NCBI GenBank assembly: GCA_947000775.1
Contig: CAMQGK010000637.1
Span: 22,436,001 to 22,500,000, forward strand
DNA length: 64,000 nucleotides
Reading direction: 5' to 3'
Origin: Pterois miles
Taxonomy: Eukaryota; Chordata; Actinopteri; Perciformes; Scorpaenidae
The translations under genes were made by a program, and so were the position numbers. Within the stretch, counting starts at the first letter, position 1. Each line of letters begins with the position of its first letter. This document shows, in pieces, positions 37,105 to 48,577 of the stretch. A model generated the notes under the pieces. That model ran no database searches, was not told the DNA's origin, and saw only the letters and a list, made by a program, of their open reading frames with translations.

Positions 37105-38450
37105 ACTTTATACCCAAACATAACTGCTAATAGCTATGCAGTATCTCCTCTTTTTCTTTCCCTGTACATATTGACAAGCACACACCCGAACACGCTGCCG
37201 GGGGGGTGATAATGCCCTACGCAGGGCTATAAAGGCAAACATAAAGCAGTCAGTCAGTGACATGTCATTAACTTAAATCACGCTTTTATGTCTCTCTGTA
37301 CTTTTTCTATCCCTCCACCTTCAATGTTTTTTCTCTCCTCTCATTCTACTTCCTCCTCTTTCCTTCTATTGCCTTTCGCTGACAGCTTCCATTCCCACTT
37401 TTCTCTTTCTGCCTCTCATTTTCTCCTCCCTGTCTCTTCCCTTAAATCCATCCCTCCTTCCTTAATCTCATTTTATTTTAGCCCTGCAGCACCTATCAAT
37501 CATTTATTTTTAGCACCTTTATCATTTTTCTCACCAGGCTTATGTAGCATGCACGCTTGTAAAGCTATATGTGTGTGTGCACGGGTATCGGCAGGGCTGA
37601 GCTTCAGTGTTGTACCTTACAGCGTTTGTAAGACCCTGTTATCAGGTAAAGCATGGTGTGTGTGTCCATGTGTGGGCTAAACATCAGAGCAAAGACCTGC
37701 TCTATACTTCTCTGTACATGTATTGCTTTGTGTGTCTATGTATATACAGTATATGTGTGTGAGCGAGCGCTTTGAGAGCTCTCATGGTGCTGTGTGATAT
37801 CTATCTATTTCTGCTCCTGTGATCTCCAGAGATGATACTCTCATCAACTCCCACTGCGTTCCTGTGTTAAAAAACCCTGCTGGAGTGCAGCTGCTTAAAA
37901 AGATAGATAGCAAAAATAAGAAAAATACAGTAGCAGAGTTTTCTTCTGGCTAATCAGTTTTGATGTCTTTTTATAGAGCTTGAGGGAGCTCATGGCTTAG
38001 CTGTTGTTTATTGTTGATTCATTATTTACCATAGTGAGGCGCAGACGTCACGGCATTAAACATTCATCTCCACAAAGACCCAAAGAATGTCACCATCAAT
38101 CACCGTCACCCTTCACTGTCAATCTGCTCTCTCTCTCTCTCTTTCTTTCTCTCTCACCCTCTCTATTCACTTGCTCTCTCTGCCTTCCATCTTTCCATTT
38201 GACCTTTTGTCTATCTCTTTATCTCCTCCTTGTCTTTTAACGCCTCTCCCTCACCTTTTATCGTGCTTCCTCCCTTCATTCCTCTTCTTCTTCTCTTCCC
38301 TCACTCCCTCTCTTAGAGTACATCCACTCAAATACGTTGTCGTTTTAAAAATGAAAATCTCCGTCCAGGCGAGCGTTCTAGGGCCGTCTCAGAGTTAATC
38401 TCCATCCATACTATCGCGCCTGAAAATGCATGTGACATGACCGTTCACTA

Positions 38451-39154
38451 AGGGTGGAAGAAAATATCGATACACATTAGTATTGCGAATCTATGCGTTG
38501 TGATACCGTATCGATTCTCCAAAACACTATCGATTTTGAATTAACCTCTTAAAAATCTGATGGGCCGCTGTTGGGGCCGACTGCTATTCAGTCTTTCAGG
38601 TGGTTGTCTCCTAACTTCTACTTGTAATTTGTTTTACATAACTGTGTTTTATTTTACATTTTAATTAGGGTTGTCAAAGTTAACACAGTAATAACATTTT
38701 AACCCAAATTTGTTTTAACGCCACTAATTTCTTTAACGCATTAACGTTACTTGTGATTTTTAGGTTGTAGCGGGCTCAGTTTAGAGCTAAACCTCAAGAA
38801 TCCATTAATACCAAACATGTCATACTAGCTTGTCTGGTAGGAGGCTAAATAACGCTTCAAAATTATGCTAAATTTTGACTAGGAAAAACCGGCATTGGCA
38901 TTTTAAGATAAGATAAGATATTCCTTTATTAGTCCCACAGTGGAGGGATTTTCAAAGGGATCCCTTGACGTCTGACCTCAAGAGATGTGAACCCACGAGT
39001 CTCCCCTTTACAGACATGCCCACTTCATCATAATCACATGGATTGACAGTTTTCCTAAAATAAAAAATTGCAATACATGACCTTATCACATACATCGCAG
39101 TATCACAATATACCGATTCGTTACCCCTGTATCATGAGACTTGATTCTTGCCCT
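38451..39154. mobile_element. Middle element of the nest
   Basis: Left end agggtggaagaaaatatcga, right end (reverse) agggcaagaatcaagtc. Words tgataccgtatcgattc and cagtatcacaatataccgat suggest inverted halves. Flanks cgttcact and cattcacg could be a worn 8-bp target duplication. Split by copy C at 38667-39049. Confidence 0.6.
38667..39049 (+). mobile_element. Inner element of the nest: AGGGTTGTCA-ended element, copy C (deleted)
   Basis: Left end agggttgtcaaagttaac, central word cccttgacgtctgacctcaa, ending gattgacag. The right third is deleted. A further retroposon-tail-like piece (attcctttattagtcccaca) sits inside it at about 38905-38955. Forward orientation. Confidence 0.7.
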
Positions 39155-40436
39155 ACCATTCACGTACACTGGTCCTGGGTCCATGTGCTGGTGTAAAACA
39201 GGAAGCAATTGATGTAAAGCACTCGTATAATAGCTTGCCTCCTGCGCATGTAGGCAGTAGTAGCAGTATAAAATGCAGAATTTAACTGCGCAACAGCTGC
39301 GAGCATAGACAAGAAGGCCAGTAACTCCTTATCCCATCTCCGATGTCATTTATTTTCCTCAAGAAAAGTTTCACGTGATGGGGCGTGACGACTCGGGAAG
39401 GACAAAATGTGAACATGGATGTCTCCGTCATCGTTTTCAAAGGTCTCCATTTCTGTCCGTCCAGACAGAGTAAAATGGGGTCAACACAGTTTCCAAACAT
39501 CGCTGTTTTAGGGGTTCTAAACGGCATAAATGTAGCAAAAGTTATGCGTTTTAAAACAAAACCCCTTTAGTGTGGATCTAGCCTTACTTTATCCCCGTCA
39601 AATAGAAATGGTCACTTTGTTGTGCTCTCTTTGTTGTTTTTTGTCATTATTCATGGCAATAACATATTCTGATGTGCTTGTTAGACTAAAACACATTTAT
39701 CAGTATAATAAACAGCATCCCTTTGATCTGCAGCATGCTCTCATTTAGTTCCTCCATTTGGGAGTTTTCTAGCTCAATTCCCCATGAAGAATCCCCTTTG
39801 GATGCTCGGTTAAACTTCTGCATCAACTTGCAGCAGCAGGAAGGGAAAAAATAATGAAACAGGTTGATGGAGAGTGGCGGAGCGCAGTGTTAACAATTCA
39901 CCCCAACATGGGATCAAATGGTGACCTTGAAGTCACATTCATTCACGAAGAGTTTTTTAAGATGTTTAGCAAGCTTGTGCAGCTATAGAGCAGAAAATCC
40001 AATAGACTTTAGAGGAAAATAATAATGTGCCCGTTAACTTCCATCACTCCAGACTGTTTCTAAAGCAGTTTTTCGATTCCAACCTTCCTAACAACCTCCA
40101 ATTTCATTTCACAGACTTGAGATATAAAATCCATCACAGTAAACATCCAGTTTTTTGTCAATTTTATTTTATTACTGTTTGGCAATGTAGTTGCATGCAA
40201 CTACATTTTAAAAAAAGTTCATTCAGCAAAGCTCGAACATCAACCCTTTTAATGCAAGAAACAGTATCAGCTGACTGAAATTATGGTATGCAGGACTAAT
40301 CTTTGAAAGAGGGAGCAGAGGAAAGTTTTCCAAACTCTGCTTTGAACTGCGTCACTATGCAGTGATTACATTCTTTGCTTTAGAGAGAGTTTATCAGTAA
40401 CACCAAGTATTCTTCATCCTCTCCCTCTCTGTTCAG

Positions 40437-40612
40437 ATGCTCCCTGTTCAGAGCTGCAGGGAATGCTGTCTGGGCTGCTGCCGGACTCCCAGATCTCTGC
40501 GTCATCCATGAGAGACATCCACGGCTCCATGGGGGCTGCCAGGCTGGTGGCCAGTCGGTCCGGCTGGTTTCCCAACCCGACACAACCCATAGCTGGAGAA
40601 GAGTGGCTGCAG
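40437..40612 (+). CDS. nrp2: Neuropilin-2 exon: first part of b2 (F5/8 type C) domain
   Basis: Two bases then 58 codons, phase 0 at the end. The split Asp codon leads into APCSELQGMLSGLLPDSQI, with the first b2 Cys. Then SASSMRDIHGSMGAARLV, ASRSGWFPNPTQP and AGEEWLQ. The MLSGLLPDSQISASS start and the SRSGWFP motif are typical of b2. The b2 domain supports heparin and VEGF binding next to b1. Acceptor ctctctgttcag, donor gtacct. Confidence 0.97.
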
Positions 40613-40849
40613 GTACCTTGTCCTTATGAGTGACTTTGTATTTTACAGCACAGAATATGTTCCAAAAGGGGGTTATAGCTGGATATGAGGGGTTATAGGT
40701 GGGGTTCAGTTAATGCTTCAGGAAGTAAACACTAGTTGGTTAGCTTTACATTTCAGTTAGTAACTTGCTGGGTCTTTTCCACTACGGGAACAAAAATATA
40801 ATGTAAGATGTAACAATTGTCACTGGTTCTGCTTTTATTTCCATCAGAG

Positions 40850-41525
40850 GTGGGACCGAGTCATTGTTTCAAGTCTTTGCATTCAAGTCTTAAGTCAAGT
40901 CCCTTAACTTTGAGTTTCGAGTCCTAAACAAGTCATAATATGTACAGTACTTCACCTGGCAACAAGTTCCACTCAGGATCATAACAGTATGAGTTCATGA
41001 TGCTGTCGGATTGGTTCAAACAAATGTGACTCAGAGGGTAGAGCAGGTCGTCCACCAATCGAAAGGTCAGTTATTCCGGTCACATGCCGTTGTGTCCTTG
41101 AGCAAGACACTTAACCCCAAAGTGCACCTGAAGGCATAGCCATCAGTGTGTGAATGAGTATTTAGATTAGATCTTGATGGGCATAGTTGGCACCTTAGCA
41201 GCCTCTTCCAGCAGTGTAATGTTTGTTCAGTTCAGTTTTGTTCCCCGCGAGTAAATCCTCTTCCCAAACAAATCAAAGAAGGATCACCTCTGGTAACGGG
41301 TAGTTGATCATCTTCGTGCACACACTTTTTAATCTTTTGGCTTTGGGAAAGGTATCAAGTATTGTCAAGTCAAAAGGCTCAAGTCCAAGTGAGGTCACAA
41401 GTCACTGGTGTTAAAGTCCAAGTCAAGTCTTTTTTTTTATTTTGTCAACTCTAAAGTCATCAAATTTGTGAGTCAAGTCCAACTCCAGTTCAAGTCATGT
41501 GACTGGAGTCTCTGATTTCCATTAT
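40850..41525. mobile_element. AAGTC-rich element interrupted by a SINE
   Basis: Begins agaggtgggaccgagtcatt and is dense in aagtcaagtc words on both sides of the SINE, ending gtgactggagtctctgattt. A familiar teleost repeat style. No coding capacity. Confidence 0.65.
41027..41230 (+). mobile_element. tRNA-derived SINE
   Basis: Head gactcagagggtagagcagg resembles a pol III A box. The body has the phrase gtccttgagcaagacactta followed by accccaaagtgcacctg, and a tgtgtgaatgagt phrase. All are characteristic of a widespread teleost SINE. The B-box region (gaaaggtcagttattccgg) is worn, so it is probably inactive. Confidence 0.75.
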
Positions 41526-42521
41526 TCTCCACATTCTTCAGTGGAAACTTTCTGAAACTAAACAAACATACTAACAAAGACTAATGGAACAAACCCAAAA
41601 CAATAACTGTTATTGTGGAAATGACTGGTGAACAAACAAAATCACTTTGGACAGACCACAACACCGAAGCCCATTTGTGGTGAAAAAGGAGCCGTTGTAC
41701 CAGAGTACCAGAGGATACTGCAACACTTCTGAAAACAAAGAATTAAACATATGACAAAAATCAAGAATCACAATGCATCCAGCCAACTGCATAACAACAA
41801 AGTGATTGGCACAGTGGACACCATTTTGAGCCACGACTAGCGCATATTTCTGAACTGATGCAGTGCCTGAAAGGAGCCCGAACTCACTGCTACTGAGCAC
41901 CGGCACTTCTGATTTTTGTCCACATGAGTACTCTTACCTCTTATCGCGTACCTGGTGAATGGTGAGTGGTAAACACCTGCATAGCTGTGTCTTTGTGTAA
42001 AGACATAGCGAGCTTAATGCTGAGAAAACAGCGCTGCGAATGCCTTTGGTTTTCCTTCTTATCGTTTAATTGTAATAATAATTAGTAAGTTGGTTTTATT
42101 GTAGTATATATGCAATGTTATATTTGTGTACAATTTGACTTGTATCAATAGCTACATAAGTATTAACTAAATATACATTTATGTACAAATGGAAGATCTG
42201 TCAAATGAAGGCCTAATATGTAATGAAATGCATTAAAACTACACACATGTCAATACATGTCATGCAACTGCTAAATGTGGATACATGCAGTTTTTTAATG
42301 CACTGAACTGACTCACTTCATGACGTACAATAGAAATGCAAAAAACTCACATTATTCTTAAGCCTGGCAACTAGTTTAAAGTTCTGTAATGGAAAACCAG
42401 CTTTAAAGGACAGCGTAGGCTGCAGGGGCAGTCGGAGTTGTCGCCATAGACAGGGGATCTGGAGAGTGACGGGCTGCTGCGGTGCACTGAGCTAACAGTA
42501 ATGATTGTGTTTGTGTTGCAG

Positions 42522-42695
42522 GCGGACCTCGGCGTGCCCAAGATGGTGAGGGGCATTATTACCCAGGGTGCAAGGGGGCTGGAGGGCAGCACCAGCGCCG
42601 AGAACAGAGCGTTTGTCAGGAAGTACAAACTGGCGCACAGCTTGACCGGCAAAGACTGGACTTACATCACCGATAGCAAGACCGGGTTTGCTAAG
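42522..42695 (+). CDS. nrp2: Neuropilin-2 exon: middle of b2 domain
   Basis: Exactly 58 codons, phase 0 at both ends. ADLGVPKMVRGIITQGARG, then ENRAFVRKYKLAHSL, GKDWTYITDSKTGFAK. The GIITQGARG strand, AFVRKYK and GKDWTYI are the central discoidin strands. The first codon is gcg (Ala), where NRP family members normally read Val in the VDLG motif. Acceptor gtttgtgttgcag, donor gtaacg, which lacks the consensus G at +5. Confidence 0.97.
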
Positions 42696-43987
42696 GTAAC
42701 GGAGGGGGAACGGTGTCTGTCTGACACATACATATGTACTCTCCTCTCTCTGATTGTCTCTGTCAGCTCTCCCTCATTTGTAGTTCATTTATAGCTGTCT
42801 TTCAACTCAATCCCTCTTTGCTCTCCTTCTCTTTCTCTCTGCCTTGTCATTTTCGGGAAAAAAAAACCCATTTAATACAGCTTCAGCTCTGATAATAATT
42901 CAATTTAATCACCTCACTCCTCATTCTCCCTGCTTCTGTCTTTTGCCTCTCTCTCTCTGCTTTCCTCTGTGTCTCATCCTCCTGTTCACTCATCCTCTGT
43001 TTGACTCTCATGGGTGTTAATTAAAAATGTCTTTCCTGCATCAACATCGCTGGCAGTCTAACACACTGTGAGACAGCCGGGCACTTTAAACTCTGTTCTC
43101 CTTTCTGAGACTCTGCCTTAAAACGCTTTAATAGTACTACTTAGTGCCAGGCTTTTCTCCTGATGCTAAAATCCTGTTCCCTCTCATCTGCCTGTCTTTT
43201 AAAATTAGCATCCTGGGAAATTCATCATATGTTTTTCTTTTAAATTCTAGAAAGGGGGAAGACGGAAATATACAATTCAATTAATGAAAGCAATATTACA
43301 ACTTTCACAGCCCACATTTTGAAAGGATCGGTGCAGTTTTCAGCTTGTAATAAATCTTGTGTTTTTGCCAGAGGCTGCTGCAAGCCGCCTCAAAAAATTA
43401 CTAGAAAATCAAAGGAAACACAGTCTGTTGTTATTTTTATGACACATGTCATACTGTGCTTGGAAACAATGCTGATTAGGAGTGTTATATGACTTTGGAG
43501 AGACAGGCCCACGATTTTGCTGTTGTTTTTCAGTGAGATGTGATTGGTGACAAATTTAACCACCTCTGCAGCGTCAGGATACTCATCCTCAATGCTGTCT
43601 TCACCACTGAACCATGCCCACTCTGACAGATGCCACGTTTATCAAACAAACATGAAGTAAAGCTTATCACTCATCATGTTGTATCTTAGGCACGTCTCAG
43701 ACAGCTTTGGCTTTAAGACAAACTCTAGGACAAGCAGTGATACTTGTAACACATTTTCCTTTAAATCACAGCAGGATCTCACTGAGCTGAGCTACAGTCA
43801 AAAAAAAGCAGCTGTCATCAGTGGAGCATTGAGTGAATTGAACTTAGGGATGTCAGAGTTGACAGAAAAACATCTTTTATACTGGAGGGGAAATGTTTTA
43901 TCCGTACTCTTATGAAAACAGAAAAGATGTCTCTAATCTCTAAACACTAACATCACTATCAACGCGCCTCTGACTCCCTCCTCTTAG
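42696..43987 (+). other. nrp2: Intron, 1292 bp
   Basis: Pyrimidine-rich at 42720-43020. Otherwise no recognisable feature or exon. Confidence 0.85.
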
Positions 43988-44132
43988 ATTTTCGAGGGGA
44001 ACGGCCACTACGACACTCCAGAGGTGCGGCGGTTCGAGGAGATAGTGGCCCAGTACATCAGAGTCTTTCCAGAGAGGTGGTCCCCTGCTGGGATCGGCAT
44101 GAGGATGGAGGTCCTCGGCTGCGACCTGCCGG
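43988..44132 (+). CDS. nrp2: Neuropilin-2 exon: last part of b2 domain
   Basis: 48 codons plus one base of a split codon. IFEGNGHYDTPEVRRFE, IVAQYIRVFPERWSPAGIGM, RMEVLGCDLP. PERWSPAGIGMR separates NRP2 from NRP1, which reads PERATHGGLGLR. The Cys of LGC closes the b2 disulphide. Acceptor ccctcctcttag, donor gtaaga. If the intron were retained, translation would add about 35 basic residues before a stop at about 44237. Confidence 0.98.
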
Positions 44133-44383
44133 GTAAGAAAATGAAAGATAACAGAAGGCTGCACACACTTCCAGACAGAAACGCACACATACAACACAAA
44201 CACACACTGTCATGTACACAGATGAACTTGCAGGAATAGGTATGTTTGTGCACACATGTGTATAGATAAATACGTAAACAGTCCTTTGTTTATGACCCAC
44301 ACAGCCTTGAAAACTGTGATCAACAGCAATGTTTTTCCCAAATTATACATTTATCATCATAATAATTATGATACTTCTGCACT

Positions 44384-44974
44384 AGGGCTGTCAATCAATT
44401 AAAATATTTAACCATGATTAGTCCCATGATGGTCCATAGTTAATCATGATTAATCACACATTTTTATCTGTTTGAAATGTACATTAAAGGGAGATTTGTC
44501 AAGTATTTCATCCTCTCATCAACATGGGTGTGGGCAAATATGCTGCTTTATGCAAATGTATGATTGACAATGACAAATATTGTCCATAAACCATAAAAAC
44601 ATCCTCAGATTGTAACCTGGCAACCTCAAGCCCAACATGCACCAACAGCTGTCAGTGTGCTGACTTGACTATGACTTGGCCCAAAAAGTGGGCATGTCTG
44701 TGCTCATGTCATATTCATTCACATATCTTGAGGTCAGAGGTCAAGGGACCCCTTTGAAAATGGCCATGACAGTTTTTCCTCACCAAAATTTAGATTAAAT
44801 TTGGAGCGTCATTTAGTTTCCATTATGACCTGATTGGTACGATGCATTCCTTAAGTTTTCTAGTTTCATATGACGTCACTCGAGCTTTAAAACTGAGTGC
44901 GCTACAACCTCCTAAAGTTCATTAATGCATTAAAGAAATTGGTGCCGTTAAAACCAATTAACTTTCCCAGCCCT
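44384..44974 (-). mobile_element. AGGGCTGTCA-ended element, copy D (reverse)
   Basis: Ends agggctgtcaatcaatt and actttcccagccct. The central word appears as ttgaggtcagaggtcaaggg, the reverse complement of copies A-C. About 591 bp. No ORF. Confidence 0.8.
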
Positions 44975-45269
44975 GCTAAATACATAAACACACTAATTCA
45001 CAGTGTCATCATCATAATTAGTATGATAGTTCTGCATATATGTATCTGACATGATCCATGAACATAATCACAAACAAAACATTAGTGACTTAAACGTGCT
45101 GCGTAAATAACATCATTAATCTTTTAGACATCTGTAATTAGTGTGTGTGGTTGGATGTGTGTTTATGAGGATGTGTGTGTGGGTGTGTGCTTTCTTTTGT
45201 GTTGTAATCCTGCATTGTGTGTCTTTGTGTATCTCTATATGTAGAGTATGGTATATGTATATACTGTAT

Positions 45270-45350
45270 GTGTAGTCAAGTCAATTTTATTTGTAAAAGC
45301 CCAAAATCACAAATCTCAGTTTTGCCTCGGAGGGGCTATACAATCAGGGT
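45270..45350. repeat. Retroposon-tail-like teleost repeat
   Basis: caattttatttgtaaaagcc followed by caaaatcacaaatctcagtt, similar to 10578-10645. Confidence 0.6.
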
Positions 45351-46051
45351 ACGACACCCTCTGTCCTTTACAGTACAACCCTCACTGTACTACTGTATAC
45401 TTGCTTAGATACGTGCATGGTGGTTGAAGTTAATCATGTTGCTCTGTAGGAGGTATTGCAGCATGTCTGGACAGGGATTAACATGTCTAGGTCATGGGAC
45501 TTATAGTGGCCAGCTGTGCAGTTACATTATATTGTGTTCTCAGCCTATTATGTTAATAACGCATAGTGTGTAGTGAAGGATTAGGTGCACTGCATGGTCT
45601 ACTGAATTTTGGTTTTCACGATCAATACATGAACCACTCAAGTGTTTGTGTAAAACGTTTATATGGAGTGATGATTTAGTGTAAAGAGAGAGGAATGCAG
45701 ACCGTTAGTCTATATGTTTCTTTTTTGAGCTGAGGAAGTATTATTTATTACAAAAGGTTACTGTTGTATGGAGCTTGTTAGCTGCATGCAAATTATTCTC
45801 AGCTGCACAATAACTTCAATAATAAAGCAGGCCATTGTACAAATCTCCCCACATTTATTACTTAACTTGAGTGATAATGATGTGCTATATAAAGTTGGCG
45901 GCAATATATTTTTCTTAATGTCTTGTGGTGTGAAGAAGTCAGAGCCCAGATACCGTCTGAATAATGACAGATCTAAAAACAGCAGATGTGCTCTGTTCAA
46001 ATGTTTTCTTAACCAGACCTCTATCCATTCAAATGCTACTGATATGGCCAA

Positions 46052-46619
46052 CCTCCTCTCCTCTCATTTCCTTTCCCTCCCCCATCTCATCTCCTTTCTT
46101 CCTCTCATTTACCTTCGTCCTTTCCTCTCACATCCTTTCTCTTCCTCCTCTCCTTTCCTTCCACTCCTTTACCTTGCTTCTTTCCTTTCTTCTCCTTTCC
46201 TCCTCTCCTCTCCTACGCTCCCCCTCTCCCTTACCTTCCGCCTCTTCTCTCGTCTCCGTTCCCTTCCTCCTCTTTTGTTCTCTTTCCTCTCCTTTACCTT
46301 GCTCCTCTACTCTCCTCTTCTCTCCTTTCTTTTCCTCCTCTTGTCTCCCTTCCTCCTCTCCTTTGCCTTCCTCCTCTTTTTTCTCTTTCCTCTCCTTTAC
46401 CTTGCTCCTCTACTCTCCTCTTCTCTCCTTTCTCTTCCTCCTCTTGTCTCAATTCCTCCTCTTGTCTCTTCTCTTCCTTCCTCTCCTTTCTTTTCCTCCT
46501 CTTGTCTCCGTTCCTCCTCTCCTTTACCTTCCTCCTCTCCTCTCCTCTCTCGTTTCCCTTCTTTTTTTTCTCCTTTCTCTTCCTCCTCTCATCTCACTTC
46601 CTCCTCTCTCTTCTCCTTC
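46052..46619. repeat. 570-bp polypyrimidine tract
   Basis: Almost only C and T on the plus strand, built from loose repeats of cctcctctcctt-type words. A longer internal unit (tttaccttgctcctctactc and what follows) occurs at least twice, near 46295 and 46395. The long Ser/Leu/Pro ORFs here are low-complexity artefacts. Confidence 0.95.
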
Positions 46620-47244
46620 ATGTGCCATCAGATCTTACTGCTTTAGTCAGTTTGTGACATGTGAGAGGTGAAGACAAGAACAGGAAATGACACGTACCTG
46701 TTCCCAGTGGACGTGAAGTGGGCTGTTGGCTGTTGACTACTGACTTGACGAAGGGAACAATATATCCTAGATGTGTCAGGACTGACCAAGAGGTTGGTGA
46801 TGATGTGGAGAGAAGGAACATCCTCTACTTTTACCACAGCTTCTAACAGGTTACCACGACTACATTAGAAATAAAAGTCAGGCAGAACACAGATATAGCA
46901 TCAATAAAAAAGTGATTTAAATCAGCAGTTTGCCTCAGGGAAGGCTTTTACTTTCTAGTAGCGAGTACTGTGATTACCAGATCATAACATGGATATGGTA
47001 GGACATGGTAGGATTGTCTATTATAATAAATCTAATAGAAAGATAAAGTGCTCAGTGGAAACACTGAAAATCTAAGTGAAACTTATAACATATATTATAT
47101 GCAATTGTAGCCCGTTTATTTTACTCTATTTTACAGTTTGTCCAATTAAACTTTGCGGTTTGAAACATAGCTTCAGTTTCACTTCTCATCCAGTTAACAG
47201 CATCCTAAAGAGAGGATGTGTTGGGAGGAAGTAACGGTGGATGG

Positions 47245-47570
47245 GTGGGTTACAAAAGCACCAGATTTCCACTCAGGAGACCAGGGTACATGTCCCGTGT
47301 GAAATCTGAAGTCATCGTTGATGTATGTGTCATGTAACGTACGTACTTCAGTAACGCCACATCTGGAGTTCTTTTAAGCCAAACCACGATCAAACCTAAC
47401 AAAGTAGTTTTGTTGCCTAAATATAAGGAAGTTATTTCCTGTGAAGACGCTTTATTTTGAAAAGACTGTGCTCGTGGATTTGTTGGAAAACTAATGAAAA
47501 AGGAGGAATAACTTTTTCGTAAGATATACGAACCGTTGTATGAGGATACTCCAGTAAAATATTTTTGTGC
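47245..47570 (-). repeat. Interspersed repeat family R2 copy, reverse
   Basis: ccactcaggagaccagggta, aaagtagttttgttgcctaa and aactttttcgtaagatatac are reverse-complement counterparts of words in the plus copies. A short piece of the same type lies at 28270-28372. Confidence 0.75.
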
Positions 47571-48577
47571 TGATATAAAAACCCTCCGGCACAACGAAGA
47601 GTGAAACCTTGACATAAAAAATCAGGGCTTTGTGCAGAACTGGCTTGTACGAGTTATATATCATGAATGGCAGCAAATGATTTCTTCCTAATGGAGATAA
47701 ATGTGTCCTAAATGTCCAATCATGCTGACTGCGACCTCTGTGATTGCACCGGCCGTGTTTCATCCTGCCCATACACGTTGCTTGTTATTGCGCCTAATGA
47801 CATCATGCACATCATATCTGCAGCCATCATCTCCAGCGATCCCAGTGCGGATCAACCTCTCGGCTATTGCAGGTTCAGCGACTGTCTGCTGGTCTGTCTG
47901 TCTCTGTCTGCACGCCAGATGTTTGCCTTCTGGATGTAATCCGTGCTGTTCAGTCCCACTTTACACCATAACAACGGCTCCTGCTGCCATCCCTAAACGC
48001 CACACACAATCGCACACAAAGATAATTCTGCATCTTAGTGGCTTAGAGCAAGTTGATTTAGTGAAATTTCGCTTTGTCTGGTTTTTAATTGTCTCCACGC
48101 TTAGTGACGTTATGATGATAACACTGATCAATGCATGATCTCACCAGTCGTGCGGCCGCAATCATTTTCATCAAAACAATAAAAGAGAAAAACACATCTG
48201 ACTGTAGATAAAATAGGCTTTGTTTTTCTTCCCGCGTGTGTGTGCTGTGTGAGTGTGTGTGTGCTTGCAAGTTGTAACAGGAGATAAAATATTCAACAGA
48301 GTGCATCAGCTTCAGTCCACTGAACACAGCTGTTTACACATTTACACACAAGCACACAGAAAACAGACACACACTCAACTCTAGAAGCCCTCTCCTAGAT
48401 AGGAAGTAAGATATAAAGCCATACAGGAAAAGGCCTAAGAGCACATTTCCATCTCCGTTCTATGAGGAGAAATCCAGCGACGTCCGTCCTTTATCTAACA
48501 CTTTCCTTTTCTCTAAACAGGCAGGATTCAAAATGATTCAAGCATACATTTTTCTTTTCACCAAACCCGATATCCAT

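Larger units (their letters stand above)
38318..39583. mobile_element. Outer element of a three-deep nest
   Basis: Left end gtacatccactcaaatacg followed by a gtcgttttaaaa stretch. The right end, read in reverse, is ggctagatccacactaaa followed by ggggttttgttttaaaacg. These are diverged inverted repeats. It is interrupted by another element at 38451-39154. Confidence 0.6.
35146..40436 (+). other. nrp2: Intron, 5291 bp
   Basis: No gene seen. Holds a CA tract and a TG tract 155 bp apart, a GA tract, element copy B, and a three-deep nest of elements at 38.3-39.6 kb. Pyrimidine-rich stretches lie at 37300-37480 and 38110-38320. Confidence 0.85.
40613..42521 (+). other. nrp2: Intron, 1909 bp
   Basis: No gene seen. 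Most of 40850-41525 is an AAGTC-rich element that hosts a SINE. The part 41540-42500 shows no repeat I recognise. Confidence 0.85.

Noticed and set aside
45768..46671. The longest ORFs in the window (292 and 235 codons, Ser/Leu/Pro-rich)
   Set aside because: They lie in the 570-bp C/T-only tract, where stop codons are rare by composition. Overlapping frames give the same kind of protein, with no domain and no splice context.
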